Assembly (NCBI GenBank): GCA_964036315.1
Contig: OZ038487.1
Coordinates: 51,192,719-51,256,718 of the forward strand
Direction of reading: 5' to 3'
DNA from: Acanthosepion esculentum
Taxonomy: Eukaryota > Mollusca > Cephalopoda > Sepiida > Sepiidae
Length of the DNA stretch: 64,000 nucleotides
Below are positions 34,490 through 46,021 of the stretch, piece by piece (position 1 is the first letter of the stretch; each line of letters starts with the position of its first letter). The position numbers and the translations under genes are program-made. The notes under the pieces are model-generated. The model saw only the letters and a list, made by a program, of their open reading frames with translations, was not told where the DNA came from and searched no databases.

Positions 34490-34840
34490 TTTTTTTTTCT
34501 TTTTTAAGCATATCAAGCAAGGCTGGAAGCCACTAGTATGCAGGGGGTTACAGAAGGTTTGGAGGAAGAGCAGATAGGAGTGGTAAAGGAGAGGATGTGG
34601 AGAAATATAGTGGATCGATCAAGGCTAGGGGGTTACAGAAGATTTGGAGTGAGAGCAGATAGGAATGAAAGGTGAAAGGATGTGGAGAAGGGAAGAAGAT
34701 AGATCAAGGCAGCTGGAGATGTCGATTGACGTTACACTTAAATAGTTGGAGCTTGTATTTGTCAGGGAAGCAGGAATAAGGAAGGAAGTTCCACAGGCGA
34801 GATGTGCGAGACATGAAGCTATTGGAGTAGAAGTGCAACT
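34490..34840 (-). mobile_element. LINE-A 3' end, short copy
   Basis: T run then AAGCATATCAAGCAAGGC (complement of the tail) and CAGATAGGAGTGGTAAAGGA, GATGTCGATTGACGTTACAC. Homology to the copies at 56.5 and 62.8 kb ends near GAAGCTATTGGAGTAGAAG. Confidence 0.8.
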
Positions 34841-35089
34841 GATTTTAAAATGTTGTAGTTGTCTATTTGGGGCTTCAAAAATCAGGACATTTTATAAAAA
34901 TGGTTACCATTTGTTTACAACAGTGAAGAATGATCCAGCTTTCATGGGAAGTCTGTAGATTGCTGTTACTATCATTCAACAAATAGACCTTTAAATACCA
35001 ATAAGTATTTATTCTATATATCGAGAAATCAAGAAGTCATTAATAATGTGAAATGTAGTGCATTGCCCAAGTACACACATAAAATGATT

Positions 35090-35190
35090 TATTGTACAAA
35101 CTGCACTTCTTACTCTGTAAAAGTCTACCTTGATTGTCTCTCAGGACTTGTACAGGGCGAACATCATTGTGTTAAAAATAAATAGAACAT
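35090..35190 (+). mobile_element. LINE-B tail-only insertion
   Basis: CTCAGGACTTGTACAGGGCG and AACATCATTGTGTTAAAAA match the 3' tail of the LINE-B copy at 50.5 kb. Confidence 0.6.
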
Positions 35191-35261
35191 ACATATATTG
35201 AACAAAGAGATACAAAAACTGTCCTATAAAAATGTAGATACTTTCTGAATAATGCTATGCC

Positions 35262-35605
35262 ACTTCAGGATGAAGGCAATCATGGTTTTTCATTGATTCT
35301 CTTTCTTTAGAAACTGTGGATTACCATGATTTCTGGGGTAAGATAATGGAGTGTTTTCCCATTATCTTTTTCCCACTATTGAATTCAGAATAATCCTTTC
35401 CCTAGATTGGCTGCTGCACAATACTAAAAAATTCAGTTTACTCAATTATTTAACTCTTAGTTACCAGATGAAGAGATGGATACATGCTTTTCCCAAGACA
35501 TTAGTACAAAAGTGAATGTAACAGACAGGGCCAGAATTTGAACTTAGCATGCTGATTCCAATTTTTGCAGTGATAATCATTAAACCACCTGCACATCCTT
35601 TAATA
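35262..35605 (-). repeat. tRNA-headed SINE-1 with LINE tail
   Basis: Plus-strand view begins ATGCCACTTCAGGATGAAGG, AATCATGG (complement of the RTE 3' tail), then the SINE body (CCTAGATTGGCTGC, GATGAAGAGATGGATACATG) and AGAATTTGAACTTAGC (complement of the B-box). Confidence 0.7.
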
Positions 35606-36860
35606 ACGTTCAGGCACAAAAGTATAACAGAATCAGATCAAGGATTTAAAATTGAAAATGATTTTAAATTTAAAAAGAAACTTTTGAGTGACTGAAGCCT
35701 ATGGGTCTTGGTGAAGACCACACTTCTTTGAACTTTGTAGACTATTGAATCACAAACAAAGAAATGTACCGACTAACAGAAACCACACCACTTGAAGACA
35801 TTGCAAGACTTTTCAACAGTAGACACAACCAAAATAGATATCAAATGTCACTCAAAGAGAGAATAATGACATAATCAAGATGTCGATGTTCCACACTCTA
35901 TCAAATAAAAGGTTAGGAAGGAAACCTTCATCAATAATGGAAAAAGTGATAATAGCTACTGGACTTGAGAAAACTATTTTCCTGGAAAATTGTTTTAAGA
36001 GAAGGATTGGCTGTTCATTCAATGAATGTCAAATGTTTTTCTTATAAGGAAATTATAATATTACCATTACCACTTTCTTTCTGGGATAATGAAATTCAAT
36101 AATAATGGTTTAGTTAGTTTAAAGATTATATCATTCATTAAGGAATAAATGAAATTCAAGTTGATAATGGAAGCAAATATTTAAAAACTGATTTTTTAAA
36201 GGCAGATCATGTTAGGAAATAAAGAAAAACTTTAAAATCTAGTTTAAATGGTTTACATGAAATTCAATGACAGAGAATAAAAGTATTGATTTTTTTGATA
36301 ATGCAGGAGACTATATTCAATAGAATAGACCTTTTCTCACCAGAGTTTGATCTCTGCTAACTTTTATGGCTTAATGATAAGGATGAGATGTGTTTGATCT
36401 TTACTTTAAGTCTTGACTTAATCAGGCATCAAAATGCAAATGATTGTGCTTAATCAGTGAACCATTAAGCAGAAGTAAAATTCACCATTCATTGTGGATT
36501 TGTTTTCCTCAAGAAGTGTGTCTATAGTAGATTCACTGAATAACAAAAGTGGCTTTAGCATTTTCTCTATTGAGCAGAAATCAGTTTAAACTCTTCTTGA
36601 CTTGCTAACTTTTATATGTACGTATTTATACACATTCATTCATCACTGTTTATATACAAACTGAGAGAGAAATGAATTACATATGATGCTGGATCAATAA
36701 GTCTCTAGCCTGACACATAATCAGGAACTGAATTCATAAGTTAATTAAGTGCATAGATAACAAATGACATTATTTATTATTTTGCACAAAAAATATATTT
36801 CTTAAATAAGTGCTTCTTTTACCATTAGGCTATGGAATTATTGATATGCTTAGACACACA

Positions 36861-36862
<2 letters not shown>
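35606..36862. other. no recognised feature
   Basis: AT-rich sequence with no repeat shared with the rest of the window that I could see. Confidence 0.6.

Positions 36863-36863
<1 letters not shown>

Positions 36864-36910
<47 letters not shown>
36864..36910. repeat. (TA)n microsatellite
   Basis: About 23 TA units. Confidence 0.95.
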
Positions 36911-36913
<3 letters not shown>

Positions 36914-37902
36914 AAAATAACAGAGAGAGTTTTTGTCCCCCAAATCATTAAGCAATGAATTACTGGAAAATAATGCTTTAGGGGAAGTAGTCTTTGTAAT
37001 TAAAGTTCTCATTATTAAAAAATATAACATTAAACTATATATTACTAAAACTCTAATCTTGAATCTATGTATGTGCATTCTTGAGATATGGCTTTAATGA
37101 TACATAATACCATAACAACTCATGCCAAGTGCAATGCCAAATTTCATTAAAATTAGACAAGGAGCTCTTGAGCTAGGGACGATTTTTTTACATTAGAATT
37201 TTTTTATAAACAGATATCTCAGATGTTGGACAAGTATTTGATAGGTGAAGAATCTAAGTGGGTGTGTCATTGTAAAACATGATGTGTAGAGCTGGAAAAC
37301 TGTGTCATGTGACTTGATGGTAAATAAATAGATGCATGCTGGATTGTTGCCATTAATGTAAGAAACAAGTACATATAATAAAAAAATTACCTAGAAAAAT
37401 GAAACTAAGTGCACAAAAAGGAGACATTCCTACTTTATGTTATATCAATAAATATCACTCTCCCTAAGCAGACAATTGCTGTTTGTTTTTTTTTCATGAC
37501 CTTCATCTTTGAAAATTATAATATGATAAATACTAAAATTAGTATAAAATTTTCACCTCAAGGCTAGTATTACTTGAATGGTACGTGTGATATCAGTTTG
37601 CAATTCCATTCTAAGAAAGTAAACTTTTTCCAGCAGGGCAATTTTTGCATTAAAGATATTTCAAGTTAAAGCTAAGTTATTGTCCTGAAACAATGACAGG
37701 CTTATGTCATTCTGGTATTGTTAATTTATTTATTGTTCTGAAAGGCTGTTGTTTTAACATTTATCATTGAATTTCCAGGTGAATTTCATTAAGAAAATAA
37801 TGTAAAGCAGCAATTTATTTCACCAATTTTAAAAGCCCTTCCACTTATTAATTAATTGTTGCATTTGATCTAAGTAATATCATATAATGTGAGTAATAAT
37901 AA
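36911..37902. other. no recognised feature
   Basis: AT-rich spacer without recognisable elements. Confidence 0.6.
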
Positions 37903-37948
37903 TAATTATAATATATTGTACTGCAAATATAAATTAAAATAGGCATAA

Positions 37949-38720
37949 TCTCTATCTATAAAAGGCAGGATGTGTGTGTGTGTGTGTAACGAATGCACGG
38001 CAGCAATTTTCGACGGATTTGCACCAAAATTTACATGCACATGCTCCAAGTTAGTGGAAGGCCAAGACTAACTTTGTATTTCCCAACTCCCATCAATAGT
38101 GGAAATAATCGATTTTTTCATGCTTCTACGGCAGTTTTCATGTAGTTTGCATCCATTTTTCACTGGCCAGAGTGTGAGCCTATAGCTGGCTGCCACGAAT
38201 AGACAGGAAGATTCTATTGGCCAGTGTGAGAGCCAACAGCTGACTGACATGAATGTTAACTAGCATGCTAGCATGCAAAAAAAATCGATAGCTGCATTCG
38301 TCACAAGTGGGAAAAATTTAAATCTACATGGCACTTTACTCGAATTGGCTCATTCACTTGCTTAATCTCAACATTGATTCTGATTCCGCAGAACTGGGTT
38401 GGGTGTGAAAAAGTATTTGTTCTTAATATTCTTCATACAGTTTTTCCAGTTATGAGTCCTTTTTTAAAGCTAGTCATTTTGTGTTCATTTTGTTTAGTTC
38501 TTTTTTCGTAACAGATTTAATGTTTAGTATAGAGCTTAGAAAAAAAATTTGCAGTGTGAGATCGGCAAGAAGTAAAGCATGTAGCAACATCAGTACGGCA
38601 AAGGGCACTCCTTTAAAGGCAAGGAAGGGCAAAAATATTTTAAGTCAAGTGATAGCGATTGCTGTATGAGTTGTACGATTTTTTAATCAAGCACGGGCAA
38701 CGCCGGGCCATGCTGCTAGT
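37949..38720 (+). mobile_element. non-autonomous Helitron
   Basis: Starts TCTCTATCTATAAAAGGCAG after an A and ends CTAGT before a T, as Helitrons do (5' TC, 3' CTRRT, insertion between A and T, no TSD). A hairpin-forming GCACGGGCAACGCCGGGC (38691-38708) lies 8 bases before the end. The TGCACGGCAGCAATTTTCGA block near the 5' end also fits known animal Helitrons. No Rep/helicase coding capacity. Confidence 0.85.
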
Positions 38721-38806
38721 TAATAAAATTGATAATATTGTTACATCATCATTTTGTATTATGAACTGCTTTTAAAAGGAACACAATGGGTAAAATTGGG
38801 TGATCT

Positions 38807-38941
<135 letters not shown>

Positions 38942-39080
38942 TAGACCACCCATTTTTATCCTTTGTGTTCCTTTTAAAAGTAGTTCATGATGCAAAATGA
39001 TGATGTAGCAATATTATCAATTTTATTATTAATTATGCATATTTTAATTTATATTTGCAATACAACTTATTATAATATAT

Positions 39081-39260
39081 ATACATTACATTCACTTACG
39101 TGCTAACACCATTGGGAAAGGTGTGAATCCTCTTCTTCTCCCTCTAGCTATGGGTAAATAGCAGGACAGACTGGGTTCTATAGCCTTGGACGGCAACTGG
39201 TCTAGGAGAAGGACAACTTTGAATTCAAAACCTGCAGAGGGTCGTTTGGGGACCTTGTGG
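39081..39260 (+). repeat. tRNA-headed SINE-1, 5' truncated
   Basis: CATTGGGAAAGGTGTGAAT, CTCTAGCTATGGGTAAATAG, GGCAACTGGTCTAGG, TTGAATTCAAAACCTGC. Confidence 0.7.
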
Positions 39261-39438
39261 TATTCGTTGCACCAGGTCCCTGTATTCATCCCTCCAAAAA
39301 GTGTGGATGGCCCTACACAAAGCCTTCACCACTATAATCAAATCTTGTGTGGGTGTCCGGCTTTCAGTTTCTGGGAACTGATCTGTCTGGCCCTCATACG
39401 TCGACTTCGACGGGAGAGTCCATCATATATATATATAT

Positions 39439-40041
39439 ATGTCATTCACAGACAGTACTGTTTCGCTGTATCACAGCTCCTCAGTGGAACTAGACTTCCG
39501 AATGCCTCAAGCCAGGATTGAAACTCAACTAATTTGGTGTCAGCCAGAGCTATCTTCACTCGGTAGAGTTACACAACTAAATCTAGTGTATTGTTTTTAC
39601 AAATGTAAACAAATGCCAATCAGCCAAAGTGCTCCATTCATTTTACTGAAGAGCTTTGCATTAGTGCAGGTGGCTGTTGTTTATAGAATTAGCTTATCAC
39701 TCAACAGTGCTCATTTGAAATGTATTTTCAAGAGCTAAATTATGTCATTTACAGAGAGTACTGTTTCGCTGTATCACAGCTCCTCAGTGGGACTAGACTT
39801 CCGAATGCCTCAAGCCAGGATTGAAACTCAACTAATTTGGTGTCAGCCAGAGCTATCTTCACTCGGTAGAGTTACACAACTAAATCTAGCATATTGTTTT
39901 TACAAATATAAACAAATGCCAATCAGCCAAAGTGCTCCATTCATTTTACTGAAGAGCTTTGCATTAGTGCAGGTGGCTGTTGTTTATAGAATTAGCTTAT
40001 CACTCAACAGTGCTCAATTGAAATGTATTTTCAAGAGCTAA
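39439..40041 (-). repeat. SINE-2 tandem dimer (two 303-bp units)
   Basis: Units 39439-39741 and 39742-40044 are near-identical. On the minus strand each begins with AGAGCTAAAT-side sequence and carries GAGTTTCAATCCTGGC (B-box), then GAGCTGTGATACAGCGAAAC, ending at (TA)n. The open frames of about 99 codons in each unit are incidental. Confidence 0.85.
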
Positions 40042-40043
40042 AT

Positions 40044-40047
<4 letters not shown>

Positions 40048-40099
<52 letters not shown>
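40048..40099. repeat. (TA)n adjoining the SINE-2 dimer
   Basis: About 26 TA units. Confidence 0.95.
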
Positions 40100-40102
<3 letters not shown>

Positions 40103-40251
40103 TGGTCTACTATATATACTAAATAAATTAAAATAAAAACTTCAAAGACTTATCTCTCAAATTCAGGTTTATAAGTGTCTAATAAATTTTGAATATTACA
40201 ATAATATAGATAATATAAATGTATACTGTGTTCAATAAACTATAAATACTA

Positions 40252-40590
40252 GGTTGAGTCATAAGTAATTCCTGTTATTGTTTATCAAATTTTTTCTTAA
40301 AAAATAAAGTACAATTACATTCTATTCAATTATATATTCACGGTTATTTGCAATGACTTGCTGCCACTTATGAGACAGCCCTTAGGTATGTTTTGTATAA
40401 AATTATGTAAAATTGAAGTGAAAAAGTTTTCAACAAATTCTAGAATCTGGTTTTCTTTAGAGAAAGTTTTCTCTATTTTGCAGTGATCAAAAAAGTTAAG
40501 GCCATATATACTTATGTATAGGGCAGGTTTTATGATCAGTTTTTTATGCAAAAAATAGCAGGTCACACGATATGCAGGCAATTTTTTTGA
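40252..40590 (-). pseudogene. mariner transposase C-terminal relic with TIR
   Basis: The plus-strand end TAGGTTGAGTCATAAGTAAT resembles mariner terminal repeats. The minus-strand frame reads FFDHCKIEKTFSKENQIL, FVENFFTS, FIQNIPKGCL and, after a small frame change, HKWQQVIANNREYII, matching the last part of mariner transposases (LPxRWQKVIxxxGxY). It is a different mariner family from the three copies at 6.3, 26.9 and 44.5 kb. Confidence 0.6.
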
Positions 40591-40724
40591 AGAGGTTAAA
40601 AATCATGTATTTTTGGTGACCAGTTGCACTATACAAAGGTAAATTTTTTTTAGAAGAGTTCAAAATTCATATAACAATTTGAGCACTATACCTGAAGTTG
40701 GCTTATACATGAGTCTATACAATA

Positions 40725-41372
40725 ATCATTTGGTACTGCAAGGAAAGTTGTGCTGTGCAAGAAAACTTTTCTTGCCTGAATCCATTTTGCACATTTACAA
40801 ATCTACCACCTTCTGTGCATTGTATACTGTGGCCATATCTAGGCTGGTGCTCCTGCTGTACATCTCCAGATTCCTGACAAAATCCAAAGAAGGATCTGCA
40901 ATGTAATCAATCCTGACCATGCATCTCGACATCAGTCTCTTTCTCACAGATGGGACATGGCTTCCCTATGCCTTTTCTACAAATATTTTCATGGTTGCCA
41001 TGACAAGTTTTTTTTCCTGGTGCCTGACTGCATGAATTTATGTGTGCTACTAAATTGGCATCTAGGTTTCAATCTTTTAACGTTTGAAATAACTAAATAC
41101 AACCACCACTTTTACTACAATAGTTTCTTTTACTTGCACTTCCCACCTGTGGAACCTCCTCTCATTTACTTGCTTCCCTGATAACTACAATCTTCAAAAC
41201 TTTTAAATGCAACATCAACTGTCATCTTCTGTCTTCTTGAATCCCATCCATCTTCTGTATTTCCTCAATCCTCCCTCTACTCAGTCTTCTCTTCAACTTT
41301 CTATACCCCCAGTGTTCTAGTGGCATTCCCAACTTTCTTGGGGTGAAATGATTAGAAAAAAAAAAGGAAAAA
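40725..41372 (+). mobile_element. LINE-A 3' end with poly-A
   Basis: Decayed RT connector (LPESILHIYKSTTFCALYTV) followed by ASLCLFYKYFHGCHDKFFF and the 3' tail CTAGTGGCATTCCC, CTTTCTTGGGGTGAAATGAT and an A-rich end. Stops interrupt the frame. Confidence 0.75.
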
Positions 41373-41439
41373 ACAAGGTCAGCTGAATATGGTGGTTGAG
41401 GTAGAACAGACCAACTAAGTTCCAAACATCCTGGGTATG

Positions 41440-41885
41440 ACGATAAACTACATCCGCATACTGGGTAAGACAATGAACTTCATCCAACGGCAAGGCCTCT
41501 GATCAGGAGGCTTTGAGGAGTGTGGAACCACCTCTTAATTGCTGGTGTTCCCAGGTCCACCCTGACCTGGGGTGGTAGCACCTGTTAGGGTCCCAGCTAT
41601 GGGCTAATAGTTGACCCCCAAACTGAGGTCAAAATACTATGAAAGTGTAAAAATAGGTTTTAATACCAGCAATATGTTTTTGTAAAAAAATATCAGCAAT
41701 AAATTTTTGAAAAAAAATTATTACCAGCAATACCTTTTTGACGAAAAAACATATTACTAGAAATACATTTTTGAAAAAAATAATATTACCAGAAATAAAA
41801 ATCTTGTCGGCATTAAATAAGCCATTGAGTTTGATATGCCGTAAAACAAAACAAACCGAACCAAACCAAATACTTAATACCCTGA
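41440..41885 (+). repeat. unnamed interspersed element X, copy 1
   Basis: Shared with 49455-49920: GCAAGGCCTCTGATC, TGCTGGTGTTCCCAGGTCC, GGGTCCCAGCTATGGGC, then several units of ATTACCAGCAATACATTTTT and a final GGCATTAAATAAGCCAT. No coding capacity recognised. Confidence 0.7.
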
Positions 41886-42124
41886 TGAACCCATTACATG
41901 TACATTATCTTTCTTCCATAGAGCTTTTGGAGTCAGTTGTATCATTGTTTATTCACTGCCTTCACATTAAACATTGTTGACTGTAACCCATTTTTCATCA
42001 GCTGTTATAGATTTAAGGAATGGTTACTTAGAATGATAAATTTGTTATTACAATTAGTTTTCAAAAATGGAAATTACTTATAACTCTACCAAATAGAACT
42101 ATTTACTATATTTCATTACATCTT

Positions 42125-42405
42125 CTATGAAGCATGTCCCTTCAGGATGTTGGCAGTCATGGTTCTACAAAATATCCTGTAATCAATTTTGTCTTTTCGT
42201 TATATCTTCTAAACCTTGTTCCACCATCCATTTACTGAATATAGGTTATACATTGTTTTCCTCTACTCTTCTTGCCTTCCATCTGTCCTGTGTGTATCAA
42301 ATTTTCCAAGCTGTCTTTCCTGATTATGTGTCCTAGAAATTTTGACTCTCTCTTTCTCATGTTAAGTATAAGTGTCCTTTTTGTTTCCATTTTTTCTAAA
42401 ACTTA
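42125..42405 (-). mobile_element. RTE-type LINE 3' end, copy 7
   Basis: Plus-strand view: CATGTCCCTTCAGGATGTTG, GCAGTCATGGTTCTAC, CTTTCCTGATTATGTGTCC, AAGTATAAGTGTCCTTTTTG. Confidence 0.7.
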
Positions 42406-43430
42406 GTCATTGAACAATATTTCTGTTTCTTCATGACACTTCATCATCTGCTATATAGGAGAAAAGATATTGCATAACAGTGCAGTACTATTTTCTTTGT
42501 TTCTATCACATATTCAAATTTCTCATCAATTCAGTCAGGACTGCAGAGATTTAACAATTGAAATCTCTCGATGGCGGACAGGTTTAATATAAACAAACTA
42601 CATTGTGTATAAGTAAAAATCAAATAAGTTCCATGGCTAAATCTAAACTCTATCTGCTGGCTAACAGAAAAAAATAAAATAAAAACTAATAAAATCCTAC
42701 ATAGAAAAAACAAAGTACATCTATAAATAATAATAATAATAAAAAAGTACATATATAAGTAAAAATAAAAAAATGTACATATATAAGTAAAAATTTTTAA
42801 AAAGTACATATATAAATAAATACGTTGTTCATGAAAGATTTTATTGAAACATTGATGACTGATTTCATGACCTGAATTTGTCATTTGTGAGTCACAAGTT
42901 TCTTTCAAACTGAAACAACTTCAGAGATTAAAGGATTATCTGATTTATAACTTTATACATTTATAAGACTATTAGCTTGAATAAATACTTAAATATCAAT
43001 GATCAAATTTTCAAAATAAAATTGCTACAGCAGACATTATTGATCATCAAACATAGATGGAAAAGCACAAAGATATTAAGAAAACTCACGTTATACTTTA
43101 TGAATCACAAAACTGAGGATATTAGTTTAAATATACTGATAAATAGGATTCATAAGTTATTGTATTTAAAAGATGTGATGTCCAATGTCATTTTGGTATA
43201 TCTTGGTCAGATAAATAAGTTCATTTTTTTTTTTTTCATTTGGGAAGAAATATTCAATACCTTCTTTTATCACTTACTAAAAAGAGTAAGAAAGCAGCCT
43301 ATTCAATTTCCTCATGTTTGCAAGTGAAATGAATTTATTAACTCACAAACCTAAAGAGTTCTTTAGAGCTGGATCTTGAAAGAGGCCAGATCACACCCTT
43401 CAGATATACATGCATCTGTACATATTGTTG
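42406..43430. other. no recognised feature; small GTACATATATAAGTAAAAAT triplication
   Basis: AT-rich. Three imperfect repeats around GTACATATATAAGTAAAAAT lie at 42715-42825. Confidence 0.6.
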
Positions 43431-43431
43431 T

Positions 43432-43460
43432 GTATATATATATATATATATATATTGTTG

Positions 43461-43506
<46 letters not shown>
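43432..43506. repeat. (TA)n with duplicated TATTGTTGTG unit
   Basis: Two TA arrays separated by a repeat of CATATTGTTGTGTATATA-type sequence. Confidence 0.9.
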
Positions 43507-43508
<2 letters not shown>

Positions 43509-43707
43509 TAAATTTGTTTAACTCTTTTTATGTTGCATTGTATATATACACTGTGTATATAAACATTTGTGCAAATATAAATCTATCTACATTTATCAGT
43601 ATATGAGTATGTTCAAATATATAGAGCTATTTGTATGTACTAAAACAACATAAGATTGTACATATATATGATTAGAATCTAATTATCTATATGTGTGCAT
43701 AATAACA

Positions 43708-44172
43708 GCTGGCCACGTGTATTCAAGGATACCCGTCTATTAGGATGGCTAGCCAATCCCTATTGCAGACGCTCGCTCAGGCACATTTGTGTTTGTTCAA
43801 CACCCACAGACCCCACCTGTGGTTTATACTGCAACTCTGCTGAGCAGACATTAGTTTATGGGAGAGAGCATGTTATCTAGCGTGATCAACAATCTGAACA
43901 ATGCCACCACACTCAAAACCTCAGTCACGATGACTTGTTAGCACAGCTATTGACAGCCCTCAAGTGTTCTGTCTACCCAATTTCACTCACAAGGCTTGGG
44001 TCAACCTTTGATATGGTTTTCAGGCACTTTCCAAAGGTGCCACACGCTGGGATCAGTCCCTCCAGATCGATAACATCAGGAAGTCTCCTACCTGACAAAT
44101 CGACCATGATGGGATTCAAACCCAGATCTCATAGTCAGAAAGTGAACATTCTAACCACTCGGCCATGTACCC
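43708..44172 (-). repeat. tRNA-headed SINE-3, full-length copy
   Basis: Minus strand head: TACATGGCCGAGTGGTTAGA (A-box) and GGGTTTGAATCCCATC (B-box), spaced as in a tRNA-Leu/Ser-like ancestor with a long variable arm. The body continues for about 400 bases to AGCTGGCCAC on the plus strand. A truncated copy lies at 26665. Confidence 0.8.
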
Positions 44173-44203
44173 ATATAACATGTGTGCATACACACATATA
44201 TAC

Positions 44204-44232
44204 ATACGTACATACATACATACATACATACA
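44204..44232. repeat. (ATAC)n microsatellite
   Basis: About 7 CATA/ATAC units. Confidence 0.9.
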
Positions 44233-44322
44233 CAGAAACATTTACTCATATATTTTGAATCTAATATTATTATCAGAAAACACATGGTCATATATAAATA
44301 TATTATCAAGAGATTTTGTATT

Positions 44323-44362
44323 TGCTAAATGCAGTCATCAGGCCTGATGACTGCATTTAGCA
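44323..44362. repeat. 40-bp perfect palindrome
   Basis: TGCTAAATGCAGTCATCAGG followed directly by its exact reverse complement, no loop. The right half begins with a hammerhead-like CTGATGA (44344-44350), followed by GAAA at 44364-44367 and GTC at 44374-44376. Confidence 0.95.
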
Positions 44363-44420
44363 TGAAATAGTCTGTCATTTATGAGTGTTGACTTTAATGT
44401 TCACTTTTATATTTACATAG

Positions 44421-44447
44421 GCTCTATCTCTGATATTGAGCACTTTA
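44421..44447 (+). repeat. shared post-palindrome motif
   Basis: GCTCTATCTCTGATATTGAG, CACTTTA, aligned to 23542-23571 and 53103-53132. Confidence 0.6.
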
Positions 44448-44510
44448 TCCCATAAATTTAGCATACCTTTAAACTATATTTCTTCATATACATATATATA
44501 CACACACACA

Positions 44511-45342
44511 GGTTGCGATGGATAAATTGTCATCTAAATTACACAAAAATGAGAATAACACTGACATCTCATTTTAATAGATATATTTATGAAAATTATA
44601 CAAAAATATCTTGAAACACTAAAGAGTAAATTTATTTAATAAAATCACCATTTGCTTCAACCACGGTTTCCAGATGACTTTGGAATCTCCTGCTACTCTT
44701 CTGGATGGTCTCCTTGCTTAAGTTGGTGAATGTTACCATAATCCTTGCCTCCAGTTCATTTTTGATGTTACAAGGAATATTGTTGGTCTTTCGCTCAACT
44801 GCACCACACACATAATAATCAAGTGGGTTGCAGTCTGGGAAGTTAGGTGGCCAGTTGTAAGGGGTGATGTGGTGCCAGAAATTGTCTGACAGTCATGACT
44901 GGGTTCTCCTGCTTGTGTAGAATGGTGCAGGGTCCAGTTGACCCAGGGCAGCACTACTTCCTCAAAGCACTTAATGTAAGCCTCTGTGTAGAGACTGAGT
45001 CCCTGTAGGAAGATGAATGGAGGCATAACATAGCCATCAATAGTGATCATCCAAACATCTTTGTAATCACCATTAGGTTTATCAAACTCTTTCTGGATCC
45101 TGTCCTCAGATTGATACCCAAAGATTCTGAAATGTTTGCATTATAGCTTCTGGCATGAATGCCAAGCAGTACAGCGTGCCGTTTCCAAATTTCGGGTAAA
45201 GTGAATTATGTCATGGTGCTCTATTTCTTACAAACAGTGTCCAACAGATCTTACTATACTATGCAGATGACAAATTTGTTGACAAACAATATGCATGCAC
45301 AAAAGTAAAAATATAAAATGGCGACAATTTACCCATCTTGGC

Positions 45343-45343
<1 letters not shown>
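44511..45343 (-). mobile_element. mariner-type relic, copy 3 (internally deleted)
   Basis: TIRs: GATGGATAAATTGTC near 44518 and its partner (complement of GACAATTTACCCATC) near 45323. The minus strand encodes ITIDGYVMPPFIFLQGLSLY, TEAYIKCFEEVVLPWV and, with frame changes, QFLAPHHPL and the CNPLDYY-like block. The region around the second Asp is scrambled by a short deletion. Same family as copies at 6.3 and 26.9 kb. Confidence 0.8.

Positions 45344-45344
<1 letters not shown>

Positions 45345-45412
<68 letters not shown>
45345..45412. repeat. (GT)n(TA)n array
   Basis: GT 45345-45360, TA to 45412. Confidence 0.95.
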
Positions 45413-45420
<8 letters not shown>

Positions 45421-45539
45421 GCAGAGAGAGAGTGAGAGAGAAAATGAAATAGATATTTATATATATTTTATGTTTATACATGGACATGAACATATAGATA
45501 GAACATATGTACTTGTTTATATATAGATATTTATATATC

Positions 45540-45585
45540 TCTTAACAATATTAAGCATATATATATATTTATATATATATTTATT

Positions 45586-45664
<79 letters not shown>

Positions 45665-45725
45665 TTATATATATATATATTGCCATTGATATAAACAGAA
45701 ATATATGGTTTATCTGTTGATATAC

Positions 45726-45805
<80 letters not shown>

Positions 45806-45867
45806 CTCTTTATATTTATACATCCATTGATGAAAACATATACATATATATTTCTTAGCAATATATA

Positions 45868-45908
<41 letters not shown>

Positions 45909-45941
45909 TCCTACTGATATGAACATATAAACAGGTTTTTA

Positions 45942-46018
<77 letters not shown>
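45540..46018. repeat. long TA-rich satellite-like region
   Basis: Four (TA)n arrays with TATATATTTATA interruptions and short islands (GATATAAACAGAAATATATG, TGATATGAACATATAAACAG) that resemble each other. Open frames of Tyr-Ile repeats are artefacts. Confidence 0.95.

Positions 46019-46021
<3 letters not shown>

Noticed and set aside
44080..44172. Functional tRNA-Leu/Ser gene on the minus strand
   Set aside because: A and B boxes are good, but the sequence continues into a repeated 400-bp body with a second copy at 26.7 kb, so it is a SINE head.
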